64,000 bases of DNA from NCBI RefSeq assembly GCF_030408735.1, contig NZ_CP047204.1, positions 2,914,001 to 2,978,000 on the forward strand, given 5' to 3'. The stretch is from Corynebacterium faecale (GTDB taxonomy: Bacteria > Actinomycetota > Actinomycetes > Mycobacteriales > Mycobacteriaceae). Within the stretch, counting starts at the first letter, position 1. The number at the start of each line of letters is the position of its first letter. The position numbers were made by a program, and so were the translations under genes. The notes under the pieces were generated by a model that worked only from the letters and a program-made list of their open reading frames with translations, was not told the DNA's origin and made no database searches. Shown here one piece after another: positions 8,951 to 18,393 of this stretch.

Positions 8951-9931
8951 ATGCTTGAACGCCTGAAACGGTTGGATCCGTTAATCGTCCTGATCATCCT
9001 GGCGGTGATCGTTGCCATCATCATTCCGGCGAGTGGAACATTCGCGGAGTGGTTCGATGTGGCAGTGAAGATCGCCATCGCCCTGCTCTTCTTCCTTTAT
9101 GGCGCGCGATTGTCCACACAGGAGGCGCTGAATGGTCTGAAGCACTGGCGACTCCACCTGACTATCCTCGCCATCACCTTCGTGATCTTCCCCCTCATCG
9201 GCATCGGCCTGGAGCCGTTGACGTTCTTCATCTCCGATGACATCTACATGGGAATCCTCTTCCTCACGTTGGTGCCGTCCACCGTGCAGTCGTCGGTGGC
9301 GTTTACGTCGATAGCCAAGGGCAATGTCGCGGGCTCCATTGTTGCGGCGTCGCTGTCGAACCTGGCGGGCGTCTTCTTCACGCCTCTGTTGGTGATGCTG
9401 TTGATGACCACCGGTGGGAGAGCGGAGATTGATCTCCGGGTGTTCGTGGATATCTCCATTCAGTTGCTCCTGCCGTTCATTATCGGGCAGCTCGCCAGGC
9501 GCTGGGTGAAGGGCTTCGCAGCCAACAAGGCCACCAAGATCGTGGATCGCGGTTCGATCGCCATGGTTGTCTACTCTGCCTTCTCCGCGGGCATGGTCGC
9601 CGGAATCTGGTCCACGGTTAGTGTGTGGGATCTGGCGTTCATCATCGTGTTTTCGATCGCGCTGGTCATGGCCATGCTGTGGTTGTCCATGTTCATCGCA
9701 GAACGCATCGGCTTCAACCGGGGTGATTCCATCGCAGTCCAGTTTTGTGGCACGAAGAAATCCCTGGCCACGGGCCTACCCATGGCAGCTGTCATCTTCG
9801 GTGGTGCGAATGTGGGTCTACTCATCCTCCCGCTGATGATCTTCCATCAGATTCAGCTCATGATCTGCGCCTGGCTTGCTGCCCGTTATGGCAGGGAAGC
9901 TGAGGAGCAGAAAGCCAACACGACCAGCTAG
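8951..9931 (+). CDS. Bile acid:sodium symporter family carrier (SBF-like, YfeH type)
   Basis: This 326-residue membrane protein has about 9-10 hydrophobic segments. Family blocks seen include LLFFLYGARLS in the second or third segment, TLVPSTVQSSVAFT in the middle and the late FCGTKKSLATGLPMA segment, which matches the conserved core of SBF-like/YfeH proteins. Members move organic anions with sodium; the substrate here is unknown. The start at ATG 8951 is chosen because of a well-placed leaderless -10 box and because the protein then begins just before the first segment. A terminator follows. Confidence 0.86.
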   Translation: MLERLKRLDPLIVLIILAVIVAIIIPASGTFAEWFDVAVKIAIALLFFLYGARLSTQEALNGLKHWRLHLTILAITFVIFPLIGIGLEPLTFFISDDIYMGILFLTLVPSTVQSSVAFTSIAKGNVAGSIVAASLSNLAGVFFTPLLVMLLMTTGGRAEIDLRVFVDISIQLLLPFIIGQLARRWVKGFAANKATKIVDRGSIAMVVYSAFSAGMVAGIWSTVSVWDLAFIIVFSIALVMAMLWLSMFIAERIGFNRGDSIAVQFCGTKKSLATGLPMAAVIFGGANVGLLILPLMIFHQIQLMICAWLAARYGREAEEQKANTTS

Positions 9932-9960
9932 CCTCCATCCATCCAGGACGTCAAGAGATC

Positions 9961-10005
9961 AACGGTGACCTTCCCACCTTCAGTGGAGGTCACCGTTTCT
10001 GTTTT
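9961..10005 (+). terminator. Intrinsic terminator after the SBF-like carrier
   Basis: Stem arms 9961-9971 and 9987-9997 (11 bp) are followed by a T-rich tract to 10005. Confidence 0.8.
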
Positions 10006-10280
10006 CCACAGCCCTTTTGTTCATCTACGCCCGCCATCACCTCAGCGGCCGCTGCTCGCTTCCGGGGTTCCGCGCGCCACTACCAACACCCAATGTTTCA
10101 CGTGAAACATCACCGATGCCCGCGCACTGCGCCCACAATTCTTCTCTTCCACACCACCGCCAGATGTTAGGGTTTTGGACAAGGCCAGACCTCTCTCCGG
10201 AAAGCAGTTCTGCCTGGTTACCCGCGTCAGATTGATGCCCGCACTCCCCACATCACTGTTCCCCAGAAAGCGCACACCAC
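10006..10280. other. Upstream region of the second trpB, with a parS site
   Basis: Together with the terminator before it this makes a 349-bp gap between genes. Besides parS at 10094-10109 I see no clear promoter, leader peptide with Trp codons or attenuator. Confidence 0.5.
10094..10109. promoter_or_regulatory. parS: parS site 4 (ParB binding)
   Basis: Perfect TGTTTCACGTGAAACA palindrome, intergenic. Confidence 0.93.
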
Positions 10281-11591
10281 ATGACCACCACCTCACGTCA
10301 GACCCTCATCAATGCCTACTTCGGCGAATACGGAGGACAGGTAGTCCCAGACGTCCTCCTCCCAGCACTCGATGAACTGGAGAAGGCCTATGTGGCGGCC
10401 ATCGAAGATCCTGAGTTCCAGAAGGAGCTCAACGATCTCTACACCAACTACCTGGGACGTCCGACCCCGATCACCGAATGTGCGAACCTGCCTCTCGAGG
10501 GGCAGGGGAGGGGAGTGGCGCGGATCTTCCTCAAGCGGGAGGATCTGGTCCACGGCGGTGCACACAAGGGTAACCAGACCATCGGTCAGGCGCTGCTGGC
10601 GAAGCGTCTGGGCAAGACCCGACTCATCGCAGAGACCGGCGCCGGCCAGCATGGCACCGCCACCGCGATGGTGGCAGCACTCTTCGGCATGAAGTGCACC
10701 GTGTACATGGGGGCCAAGGACGTCGCCCGACAGCAGCCGAATGTTTACCGCATGCGCCTCATGGGTGCTGAGGTGGTGGCTGTGGATGAACAGTCCGGCA
10801 ACGGACTCAGCTCCGCCATCGACGTGGCCATCAATGACTGGGTGACCAATCTGGAGGACACCCACTATCTGCTGGGTACCGCTGCCGGCCCACACCCGTT
10901 CCCCACACTGGTCAAGGATTATCACTCGGTGATCTCGCGTGAATCCAGGGAGCAGATGCTGGAGCGCACCGGTGCGCTTCCCGGTGCCGTGGTCGCCTGT
11001 GTCGGTGGCGGATCCAACGCCATCGGTGCCTTCGCACAGTACCTGGAGGATCAGCCGGGCAACTCCGATGTCCGCCTCATCGGGGTGGAACCGGCCGGTT
11101 ATGGTTTCGACACCCCACTGCACGGTGCCCCGATCCACGAGGGCAATAAGCTCAACCTCCACGGTTCGCATTCCTACGCGCTGGTGGATGATGAAGGCAA
11201 CCTCCGCAATTCCCACTCCGTCTCAGCCGGCCTGGATTATCCCGGTGTGGGCCCGGAACACGCACACCTCAAGGACACCGGCCGCGCAGAATACGTGGGA
11301 GCCACAGATGCCGAGGCGCTGCAGGCTTTCCGCATGCTCTCCCGTTACGAGGGCATCATCCCAGCCCTTGAATCCAGCCATGCGCTGGCCCACGCACTCA
11401 AGATGGCCGCCGAGGCGACCGAACCCATCAACATCCTGGTCAACCTCTCCGGCCGTGGCGACAAGGATGTCGCCTATGTCCGCCAGCTCCTGGGCGATCA
11501 TGCGGCCCTGGACCCGGCCACCGATATCCTCACTGAGGTTGATGTCCTCGGCGTGCTGGATGACCTGACCCCGCAGGGCAACACCGACTAG
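10281..11591 (+). CDS. trpB2: Second tryptophan synthase beta chain paralogue
   Basis: This 436-residue protein is closely related to the operon TrpB and keeps the key residues: PLP lysine K96 in [19 protein letters not shown] with the catalytic glutamate, GGGSNAIG and NLSGRGDKD. Two differences stand out. The Thr after the PLP lysine is Gly here, and there is a C-terminal tail of about 20 residues. It belongs to the TrpB1 type, not the distant TrpB2 group, so the symbol only means second copy. No trpA accompanies it. It may salvage indole, serve as a back-up, or make a different beta-substituted amino acid; the sequence cannot decide. Confidence 0.9.
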   Translation: MTTTSRQTLINAYFGEYGGQVVPDVLLPALDELEKAYVAAIEDPEFQKELNDLYTNYLGRPTPITECANLPLEGQGRGVARIFLKREDLVHGGAHKGNQTIGQALLAKRLGKTRLIAETGAGQHGTATAMVAALFGMKCTVYMGAKDVARQQPNVYRMRLMGAEVVAVDEQSGNGLSSAIDVAINDWVTNLEDTHYLLGTAAGPHPFPTLVKDYHSVISRESREQMLERTGALPGAVVACVGGGSNAIGAFAQYLEDQPGNSDVRLIGVEPAGYGFDTPLHGAPIHEGNKLNLHGSHSYALVDDEGNLRNSHSVSAGLDYPGVGPEHAHLKDTGRAEYVGATDAEALQAFRMLSRYEGIIPALESSHALAHALKMAAEATEPINILVNLSGRGDKDVAYVRQLLGDHAALDPATDILTEVDVLGVLDDLTPQGNTD

Positions 11592-11656
11592 CCATGCTTG
11601 TCGACGCCCCGCCCCCCGCCGCCGCAGGCAGGAGCGTGGGGCGCGAGGTTCACACC

Positions 11657-11662
11657 TACAGT
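11657..11662 (+). promoter_or_regulatory. -10 box of the mcrBC promoter (leaderless)
   Basis: TACAGT lies at -12 to -7 relative to ATG 11669. It argues that mcrB starts at 11669 and that the frame extending back to 11594 is not translated. Confidence 0.65.
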
Positions 11663-11668
11663 GGAAGC

Positions 11669-13369
11669 ATGATTGATAAAAATGGCCATCCGCTTCTCAG
11701 GGGACTGGGGCAGAAATTTCTCCACCACTGTCTGGTAGATCAGAAATCGATACTTACCGATGAGCTGATCTGGACCCAGGAAAACTTCCTGGAACTAAAG
11801 GATCGCTATACCGACAATCCCATAGAAACGTCTGAGTCCTTTGACATCAAGATTGTCACCCAGCTCCAAGGAGCCTCTAATGGAGCCCGGTTGCTCTTCG
11901 GGGAGCTTTACCTTCTACATCTACTGGTGCTCATCAACGTGAACCCGGCAACGAAGATCTCGCGGGTAGAGGCAGTCACTAGTCTGTGCGACCCTCCAGT
12001 GCGAGTGACCGATGAGGTTCGCAATGCGATTAACGCCGGAGGTGTGTTGAACGGTGGTACCGGCTACAACACATCCCGGTTCCGTCAGTTCTGGGACCTC
12101 ATTGATTTCGGGGTGATTTTCTCCGCTCTGACGGAGGATGAGAGGACAGCAACCGCCTCGGATCCAGAACAACTCGCGGCAGTAATTTTCCGTGATAGTG
12201 GGGAGCCGAAGAATCGGGCTCCACAGATCCGGCGGGCAATCAGTTTCCTTTTCATGCCCGAGCATTTCGCCCCGATCACTTCTGCCAGCCACCTGAAGAA
12301 GATCGATAAGCATTATGGCCACATCCTCACTCCGGAAGAGGCAACCTTCCCTTTGGAGAGACGTGTCGCCGCCGCGCTGAAGCATATACAAAAGGAGAAG
12401 GGGAGGGACTGGTACTTCTACGACGAGCGCGAAGATTGGGATCCCACGCATGCCACCATCAAGGATGAAGATGACACTACAGAGCAAAAACAGGCAGTGG
12501 TAGAACAAGATACCTTTCAAGAACTCGCCGATGAACTCCTCGTGGATGTTGAGTGGCTCGACGGATTGTTTGAGATCCTCGAGGCCAAGCGGCAGTTGAT
12601 TCTCTATGGACCGCCCGGGACCGGAAAGACTTTCCTGGCCCGGAAACTGGCTGCCAGCCGCACCGCAGATCTCTCTTTCGTGCAGTTCCATCCCTCCTAT
12701 TCGTATGAGGATTTCTTTGAGGGATTCCGTCCGGTCGCCGACGAGACGGGCGCGGTTCAGCTCAAGCTCCGGCACGGACCTCTGCGCCGGCTCGCAGAGA
12801 AGGCCACCGCCAATCCGGAGAAGGAGTTCTTCCTCATCATCGATGAGATCAACCGCGGCAACCTGTCCAAGATCTTCGGTGAGTTGTACTTCCTACTCGA
12901 GTACCGGGATGAGGTGGTGGAGTTGATGTACAGCGGGGACCACTTCACTCTGCCCACAAACCTCTTCATCATCGGAACCATGAACTCCAGTGATCGCTCC
13001 ATCGCACTGGTCGATTCCGCCATGAGGCGTCGCTTCGCATTCATAGAACTGCACCCCGACCTGAACCCCACCCATGACATGCTCCAAAGGTGGTGCGAAG
13101 GAAATAATGTGCCAGGTGGTGTGGTCGGCGTGTGGAAGGAACTCAACCGCCGGATCGGCGCCCATGCAGACCGACGTGATCAGATGATCGGCCCGAGCTA
13201 TTTCATGAGGGAAAAGGCCACCACCGACGAAGGACTGAACAGGCTGTGGAACACCGAGATCTTCCCACTTCTGGATGAGATGTTCTACGGTCAGCACGAT
13301 CGCGTGCGAAAGGACTTCGCGCTCGCCGATATCCGTGCCGTTGCCAACCTGGCAGCGGGGGAGCAGTGA
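11669..13369 (+). CDS. mcrB: McrB-type AAA+ GTPase subunit of a modification-dependent restriction system
   Basis: The protein has 566 residues. About residues 1-290 form a variable N-terminal part, where McrB proteins recognise modified DNA or carry other sensor domains; I do not recognise a named domain. The AAA+ part has Walker A GPPGTGKT (about 314-321), Walker B FFLIIDEINRGN (about 387-398) and the McrB-typical MNSSDRSIALVD sensor, then MRRRF. McrB translocates DNA and drives the McrC nuclease. The stop overlaps the mcrC start by 4 bases. The N-terminal part is somewhat less GC-rich than the flanking core genes, which fits acquired DNA. The target modification cannot be read from sequence. 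Confidence 0.88.
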   Translation: MIDKNGHPLLRGLGQKFLHHCLVDQKSILTDELIWTQENFLELKDRYTDNPIETSESFDIKIVTQLQGASNGARLLFGELYLLHLLVLINVNPATKISRVEAVTSLCDPPVRVTDEVRNAINAGGVLNGGTGYNTSRFRQFWDLIDFGVIFSALTEDERTATASDPEQLAAVIFRDSGEPKNRAPQIRRAISFLFMPEHFAPITSASHLKKIDKHYGHILTPEEATFPLERRVAAALKHIQKEKGRDWYFYDEREDWDPTHATIKDEDDTTEQKQAVVEQDTFQELADELLVDVEWLDGLFEILEAKRQLILYGPPGTGKTFLARKLAASRTADLSFVQFHPSYSYEDFFEGFRPVADETGAVQLKLRHGPLRRLAEKATANPEKEFFLIIDEINRGNLSKIFGELYFLLEYRDEVVELMYSGDHFTLPTNLFIIGTMNSSDRSIALVDSAMRRRFAFIELHPDLNPTHDMLQRWCEGNNVPGGVVGVWKELNRRIGAHADRRDQMIGPSYFMREKATTDEGLNRLWNTEIFPLLDEMFYGQHDRVRKDFALADIRAVANLAAGEQ

Positions 13370-14526
13370 CCCGCCACCTCCACTGGAGGGAGGCATCTAC
13401 CTACTCCCGCGTGGAGCTCAATCCCATGGAAGCCTCCTGGCTGATCACCGAGAGGATTGCAGAGGTGAGGCCAACCACGGTGGCGGGCATCGTTGATGTG
13501 GTGGTGGGCAATGTGTGTGGGGTGGTGTCAGTTGGTGATCTCCGAATCAGTATCGCCCCCAAGCTTCCGGTGAACTCGATTATCTGGATGATGCTCTACG
13601 CACGCACGGGGATGGTGTGGCGCCCTGAAACCTCCGCTCTTGGTTCCTCGGATCTGATCGAGGGCCTGGCCGAGGTATACGCCTTGATGCTGGGTGATGC
13701 CACCAGGACCGGCCTGCTTCGCGGTTATCAGACTGTGGAGAACACCGACTTCACTCTCCGGGGTCGGATACGGATGGCCGATCAACTCAGCCGCCATCAT
13801 GGCCAACTCATTCCCCTGGAGATTGAGCATGATGATTACAACCACAACATCCCTGAGAACCGTATCCTGCGATCTGCCATTGATGTGATGCTGGAGGTGC
13901 TGACGTGGGATCAACACCAGTCGACGGCAATCCGGAAGCTACAGAATCTCCGGGCACTCTTCGTCAACGTTGAGCCACTCACCCCGGGTACCCTGAGGCC
14001 GTTGTGGCAACCAGGCCGACTCAACGAACGCTTCATTCCGGTTATCACGCTGGCTGAATTCATCCTGGAACACACCGGCATCCAGGTGCATGCGGGGGAG
14101 CTGGGAGCCCAAGGAATCATTCTGAAAATGTGGGAGGTGTTCGAGGATTTCGTAGCCAGTGCCCTGCGACGGGAGGCTCCAGGGTTCACCACCCACACGC
14201 AATACAAGATCCATCTGGATACAGAGTCTGACTATCCGATCTACCCGGATCTGGTCCTCACCGACGGGGGAGCGGTAGTGGCGGTGATGGACACCAAGTA
14301 CAAAGTCGGCGCTCCGAAGTCCCAGGATCTTTATCAGGCACTGTCCTATGCCGTGACGCTGGGCCTTACCGAAGCCACCTTGATCTACCCACAGGCGAGG
14401 CCCATCCAGAGGATCAACGTCAACCGATCAGGGATCAGCATTCGCATCATGGGCATCGATCTCTCCCGCGAACCCGATGCGATTCTGCAGAGCGTGAGGG
14501 AACTGGCTCGACCCACAGCACCCTGA
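13366..14526 (+). CDS. mcrC: McrC-type nuclease subunit
   Basis: This 386-residue protein starts at GTG 13366 inside the mcrB stop. The C-terminal half carries a PD-(D/E)XK nuclease core: YPDLVLTDGG (about 290-299) and VMDTKYK (about 306-312), with catalytic Asp, Asp and Lys in place. The N-terminal part holds the McrC family segments RGYQTVENTDFTLRGRI and NRILRSAI. With McrB it should form a type IV-like restriction complex that cuts foreign modified DNA. The gene pair is intact and ends 8 bases before parS site 5. Confidence 0.88.
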   Translation: MTRHLHWREASTYSRVELNPMEASWLITERIAEVRPTTVAGIVDVVVGNVCGVVSVGDLRISIAPKLPVNSIIWMMLYARTGMVWRPETSALGSSDLIEGLAEVYALMLGDATRTGLLRGYQTVENTDFTLRGRIRMADQLSRHHGQLIPLEIEHDDYNHNIPENRILRSAIDVMLEVLTWDQHQSTAIRKLQNLRALFVNVEPLTPGTLRPLWQPGRLNERFIPVITLAEFILEHTGIQVHAGELGAQGIILKMWEVFEDFVASALRREAPGFTTHTQYKIHLDTESDYPIYPDLVLTDGGAVVAVMDTKYKVGAPKSQDLYQALSYAVTLGLTEATLIYPQARPIQRINVNRSGISIRIMGIDLSREPDAILQSVRELARPTAP

Positions 14527-14534
14527 ATTGTGAA

Positions 14535-14550
14535 TGTTTCACGTGAAACA
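14535..14550. promoter_or_regulatory. parS: parS site 5 (ParB binding)
   Basis: Perfect TGTTTCACGTGAAACA in the 62-bp gap between the convergent mcrC and flavoprotein genes. Confidence 0.93.
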
Positions 14551-14588
14551 TTGGCGGGGAGGTCGAGTGGCTTTCGTCGATAAGCACC

Positions 14589-15554
14589 TCAAGGGGCGCT
14601 GAACCGCTCCGTCGGCGGTGCCGGATTAGAGGCGGCGGGGTGGGTGTGATGGCCGCGCAGGGAAGTGGCGCACGCGATGCCCGCGGTGGTGCCCGTGCCG
14701 ATCGCGATCGGGATCAGCTGCAAACCCACCGTGATATCGCCTGCGGCGTACACCCCGTCCACACTGGTGAGGAAGAGAGAATTCACCACAATCTGACCTT
14801 CGGCGTCGACCTCACATCCCAGTTGAGTGGCCAGCTCGTTGGTGGGGTGGTGGGCATAGGAGAAAAACACCTTGCTCCCGTTAATCACCTCTCCGTTGGC
14901 CAACCGCACCCCGGTGAGGGCTCCGGGTTCACCGATCAAGCTCTCAGGCATGCCCTCCATCACCTCGATACCATGACCAGAAAGTACGGCCCGCTGCTCC
15001 TCGGTGAACGGCGCATCCGGGGTGTTGATGATGCTGACGCTGTCTGCCCAGTCGAGCAGCTCCGCAGCATAGGCGGGCACATGCGCACCGGCTCCCAACA
15101 CGATCACCCGTTGATTCTGGGCGGTGAGGCCATCACAGGCGAGGCAGTGGAATACATCGGTGCCGTAGTGGTCACGGAATCCGGTGATCTCCGGAAAGCT
15201 GTCACGCACACCGGTGGCCAGCACCACCCGCTGGGCGGTGATTCCGGTACCGTCCACCACGGCGTGGAACAGACCATCCTCCTCACGGCGCAGGACGGAA
15301 ACCGAGCCACGGTGGATGCTCACCGTGGGGTACTGCCGGAGGTCGGCATGGGCATCAGCAAGGAGTTGTTGTGCGGTAATCGGATCCCGCCCCAACAATC
15401 CGTGGGCATGGTCAGCGGGCAGGTTGCGCTGTTGGCCAGCATCAACCACCAGGGTTAAACGTTGGTAGCGGCCCAGCCAGGTCGCCGCCGATAGCCCGGC
15501 GGGCCCACCACCCACCACAAGCACGTCCACGGCGGAGGGAAGCTGAGCACTCAT
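14589..15554 (-). CDS. Thioredoxin-reductase-like FAD/NAD(P) disulfide oxidoreductase
   Basis: This 321-residue flavoprotein has an FAD fold at the N-terminus ([12 protein letters not shown]), a redox pair in CLACDG (CxxC followed by D, as in TrxR), an NAD(P) fold starting [12 protein letters not shown], and the FAD-contact motif GVYAAGDI near the end. The NADPH loop lacks the usual GGGDSA Gly-Asp-Ser pattern, so it is a paralogue rather than the housekeeping TrxB. The start is ATG 15554: a GGAGG at 15564-15569 (minus strand) lies about 10 bases upstream, which makes the more distant TTG unlikely. The partner is unknown. Confidence 0.86.
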   Translation of the reverse strand: MSAQLPSAVDVLVVGGGPAGLSAATWLGRYQRLTLVVDAGQQRNLPADHAHGLLGRDPITAQQLLADAHADLRQYPTVSIHRGSVSVLRREEDGLFHAVVDGTGITAQRVVLATGVRDSFPEITGFRDHYGTDVFHCLACDGLTAQNQRVIVLGAGAHVPAYAAELLDWADSVSIINTPDAPFTEEQRAVLSGHGIEVMEGMPESLIGEPGALTGVRLANGEVINGSKVFFSYAHHPTNELATQLGCEVDAEGQIVVNSLFLTSVDGVYAAGDITVGLQLIPIAIGTGTTAGIACATSLRGHHTHPAASNPAPPTERFSAP

Positions 15555-15693
15555 CACAGGGGGGACCTCCAAAGGGGGTTGCGGTCAAGAACACCGATCC
15601 AGAACACCGTTGGAGTCCCACTGTACGGAAACACCGGGTACCCCCCACCCGGAAAGAATACTTAAAGTCATTGCGGGCCCCTGCACCAACGGG

Positions 15694-15699
15694 CAATAT
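15694..15699 (+). promoter_or_regulatory. -10 box of a leaderless promoter (GCS2-like gene)
   Basis: CAATAT lies at -12 to -7 relative to ATG 15706 and supports that start. Confidence 0.5.
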
Positions 15700-15705
15700 A
15701 AGTCC

Positions 15706-16800
15706 ATGCGCACCTATGGAGTAGAGGAAGAACTGCTGGTGGTGGATGCAGTCACTCTGACTCCATTGCCAGCCGGGGATCAGGCCGTGACCTTGAGCGG
15801 AGGAAATGCGGCAAGCGGGCACCATATCACCACCGAGTTCCAACGGGAACGGATAGAGATCGCCTGCCCGCCGCAGCTCACCCTTGAGGATCAGCTGGAG
15901 ACAATCAGGGCGGGCCGGGTGTTGGCCGAGGCCGCAGCCAACCAGGTGGGTGCCCGCGTGGTGGCTCTGCCCACCGCCCCGGGTCGTGTGACCCCGCACC
16001 TGGTTCCGGATCTGCGTTTCATCAAAATCAGTAAGCAGTTCGGTTTCACGGTGAAGGAGCAACTTACCTGCGGGTACCATGTTCATGTTCTGGTGTACTC
16101 CCGCGAAGAGGCCGTGGCGGTGCTGGATCGGATCCGCGTGTGGTTACCGGTCATGGTGGCGCTGAGTGCCAACTCCCCGTTCTGGCAGGGGGTTGATACT
16201 AATTTCGCCTCCTACCGCTATCAGGCGTGGAACCGGTGGCCCACCGCCGGCCCAACCGATGTGTTCGGTTCCGCCGACGCATATGACCTCCACCAGAAGG
16301 CGTTGCTGGACACCGGGGTTCCGTTGGATACCGGCATGCTCTACTTCGATGCCCGGGTCTGCGAACATCACCCCACCATTGAGGTGCGGGTGGCTGATGT
16401 CTGCCTGGAGGCGGAACACGCCGCGGTGATCGCCACGCTGATCCGGGCCCTGGTGGAAACGGCTGCGCGGGACTGGGCGACGGGCAACCCGGCACCTGAT
16501 GTCCCCGCATCGATCCTGGAGATCTGGTCCTGGCAGGCCAGCCGTTATGGGATTGACGCGCAGCTCATCGATCCGGAAACCGGCGCCCCGGCACCCGCCA
16601 GGTCCGTGCTTGACCGGCTGCTGAACCACATCCGTCCGGTGCTGGCGGAATACGGGGAGCAGGAGACAGTCGAGGCGATGGTGTCCGACATCCTGCGCGA
16701 CGGCACCGGGGCGCGGCGCCAGCGCGCGGCTTATGCGATGCGCAATGAGCTTATCGACGTCACCGCCACCGCCCTGGACATCACCCACCGCAGCGCCTGA
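15706..16800 (+). CDS. Glutamate-cysteine ligase type 2 / carboxylate-amine ligase (YbdK-like)
   Basis: This 364-residue protein begins with the family signature [12 protein letters not shown], continues with [11 protein letters not shown], the metal/ATP block TCGYHVHV, and [18 protein letters not shown] in the middle. YbdK proteins have weak gamma-glutamylcysteine ligase activity in vitro; the actinobacterial relative EgtA works in ergothioneine synthesis, but no other egt gene is nearby, so I keep the general name. The start at 15706 fits the family N-terminus; the open frame further upstream has no homology. It converges on the next gene with only 15 bases between stops. Confidence 0.88.
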   Translation: MRTYGVEEELLVVDAVTLTPLPAGDQAVTLSGGNAASGHHITTEFQRERIEIACPPQLTLEDQLETIRAGRVLAEAAANQVGARVVALPTAPGRVTPHLVPDLRFIKISKQFGFTVKEQLTCGYHVHVLVYSREEAVAVLDRIRVWLPVMVALSANSPFWQGVDTNFASYRYQAWNRWPTAGPTDVFGSADAYDLHQKALLDTGVPLDTGMLYFDARVCEHHPTIEVRVADVCLEAEHAAVIATLIRALVETAARDWATGNPAPDVPASILEIWSWQASRYGIDAQLIDPETGAPAPARSVLDRLLNHIRPVLAEYGEQETVEAMVSDILRDGTGARRQRAAYAMRNELIDVTATALDITHRSA

Positions 16801-16815
16801 AACTCAGGGCATTGG

Positions 16816-18240
16816 TCAGGGGGTAGGCCGTGGCGGCAGGGGACGGGTCGCCGGGCCATTGAGAATCTCCCCGTCAACGGTGAACCGTGAGGCATGGCAG
16901 GGGCAATCCCACGTTCGTTCCGCCCCATTCCATGCCACCTGACAACCAAGGTGGGTGCACGCACTGGACACCGCATGAAGCTGGCCATCCTCATCCCGGT
17001 AACCGGCGACCTTCTTCCCACAGGAGTTGACGATCCCGCCCTCACCGGGCGCCAGATCAGTGATGTCCGGCTGCTTCAGGCTGAGCACACGATCACCAAC
17101 CATCCTCGCGGCCACCCGGGTGTTCTCGGTGAGGAACTTCGGTGCAGCGGCAAAAGGCTTGACGCGGGTGGTGGAGAACAGTCCCGCCCAGGGATTACGA
17201 CGTTGCCCGATGGCATCGGTGATGAGCATCCCAGCGAGTGTGCCGGCTGTCAGGCCCCACTTCTTCAGACCAGTGGCCACATAGACCCGCTTCGATCGCG
17301 CATTGACCCGTCCGATATAGGGGACACCGTCATCGGGCATATAGTCCTGGGCTGACCACTTGTGCTCGAAGGATTCCACCTTCCAGTGCTTCTGGACAAA
17401 CTCACCCAGCTGCTCATAACGCTCCGGTTGGGCCTTGGGGGAACCGGTGTGATGGCTTTCTCCCAACACCATCAACAACTCACCACCGTCATGGGGCACA
17501 GACCGGATGGAGCGCATCGGGGAACCAACCGCCATCAGACTGGCACCGGGAAGATCGCCCTCCACCCGTGTGGTGAGCACATAGGAACGGGAAGCGTGAG
17601 CGCGGATAAACAACCCAGCGCGGTCGAGGAACGGCATGAGGGTGGCCACCACGACATGCCCAGCCCGAATCTGCCCCCGTGGGGTGTGGACGATGCAACC
17701 ACCATCATTTTCATCCACATCGGTGCCCCGGGTATTTTCATAGATCTCCACCCCGGCCTCCGTGGCCAGGCGGGCGAGGCCGGCGGTATAGCGTCCCGCA
17801 TGGAATTCCGCCTGATTATCAAAACGCATCCCACCGTGGGTGGGGAAGGGCAGCGGCACATCCTTATCCAGGAAGGCGGGCAGGCCAGCATGCTTGGCAG
17901 CCCTGGTCTCAGCCTCCAGGAGCTTCCACTCCGAGGCGTTGGTGGCGTAGATGAAAGATGAGCGACGACGGAAATCACAGTCAATACCTTCATCGACGAA
18001 ACCCGCGATGCGTTCCTTGGCTGATTCCATGGCCATGGCATAGTGGCCGGCACTGTCACTGCCGTGGGTCTTGGCGAGGCGGGCATAGGTGCGATGATGC
18101 TGGCTGGTTACCTTGCCGGTGGTGTATCCGGTGGTTCCGGTGCCGATTCTGCCCTGGTCAATCAGACACACCGATCTACCCTCCCGGGCGAGCAGCAGGG
18201 CAGTGGTGAGCCCGGTTATGCCACCTCCGATCACTGCCAC
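16816..18240 (-). CDS. FAD-dependent (DadA/glycine oxidase-like) oxidoreductase fused to a Rieske domain, N-terminus frameshifted
   Basis: The frame encodes 474 residues, starting at GTG 18240 with the FAD-binding VAVIGGGITGL. An oxidase-like body follows (GYTTGKVTSQHH, VYVATGLKKWG), and a C-terminal Rieske domain holds CTHLG and CPCHASRF (about residues 430-455). Related enzymes carry about 30-40 residues before the dinucleotide-binding motif. Those residues exist here, but in another frame (18231-18341), with no in-frame link. A one-base change near 18241-18268 would join the two. The gene may therefore be a recent frameshift mutant, hold a sequence error, or be made from GTG 18240. The redox substrate is unknown. 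Confidence 0.75.
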   Translation of the reverse strand: MAVIGGGITGLTTALLLAREGRSVCLIDQGRIGTGTTGYTTGKVTSQHHRTYARLAKTHGSDSAGHYAMAMESAKERIAGFVDEGIDCDFRRRSSFIYATNASEWKLLEAETRAAKHAGLPAFLDKDVPLPFPTHGGMRFDNQAEFHAGRYTAGLARLATEAGVEIYENTRGTDVDENDGGCIVHTPRGQIRAGHVVVATLMPFLDRAGLFIRAHASRSYVLTTRVEGDLPGASLMAVGSPMRSIRSVPHDGGELLMVLGESHHTGSPKAQPERYEQLGEFVQKHWKVESFEHKWSAQDYMPDDGVPYIGRVNARSKRVYVATGLKKWGLTAGTLAGMLITDAIGQRRNPWAGLFSTTRVKPFAAAPKFLTENTRVAARMVGDRVLSLKQPDITDLAPGEGGIVNSCGKKVAGYRDEDGQLHAVSSACTHLGCQVAWNGAERTWDCPCHASRFTVDGEILNGPATRPLPPRPTP

Positions 18241-18341
18241 ATCAGCGGTCCGGTGTCACCATCAAGTTGGGGAAAGTCCTGTGACTGAGCATCTTCCAGC
18301 CACAAGAATGAGTGCTTGGCCTGATTTACCTGAGCGGTCAT
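18231..18341 (-). pseudogene. Detached N-terminal fragment of the FAD/Rieske oxidoreductase
   Basis: ATG 18341 opens a 36-residue frame (MTAQVNQAKHSFLWLED...) that resembles the HSFWLED-type N-terminus of this protein family. It ends at a stop just inside the start of the main frame. Both frames overlap and lie in register -1/+1, as expected after a single indel. Confidence 0.6.
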
Positions 18342-18356
18342 AACTTCGATGCTACA

Positions 18357-18372
18357 TATGATCCAGATCACA
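18357..18372. promoter_or_regulatory. Possible GlxR (CRP-type) operator
   Basis: TATGATCCAGATCACA matches the TGTGA-N6-TCACA pattern with one mismatch, 16-31 bases upstream of ATG 18341. Corynebacterial GlxR sites have this form; function here is inferred only. Confidence 0.4.
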
Positions 18373-18393
18373 TGTCCGCGGACACCTTCGACC

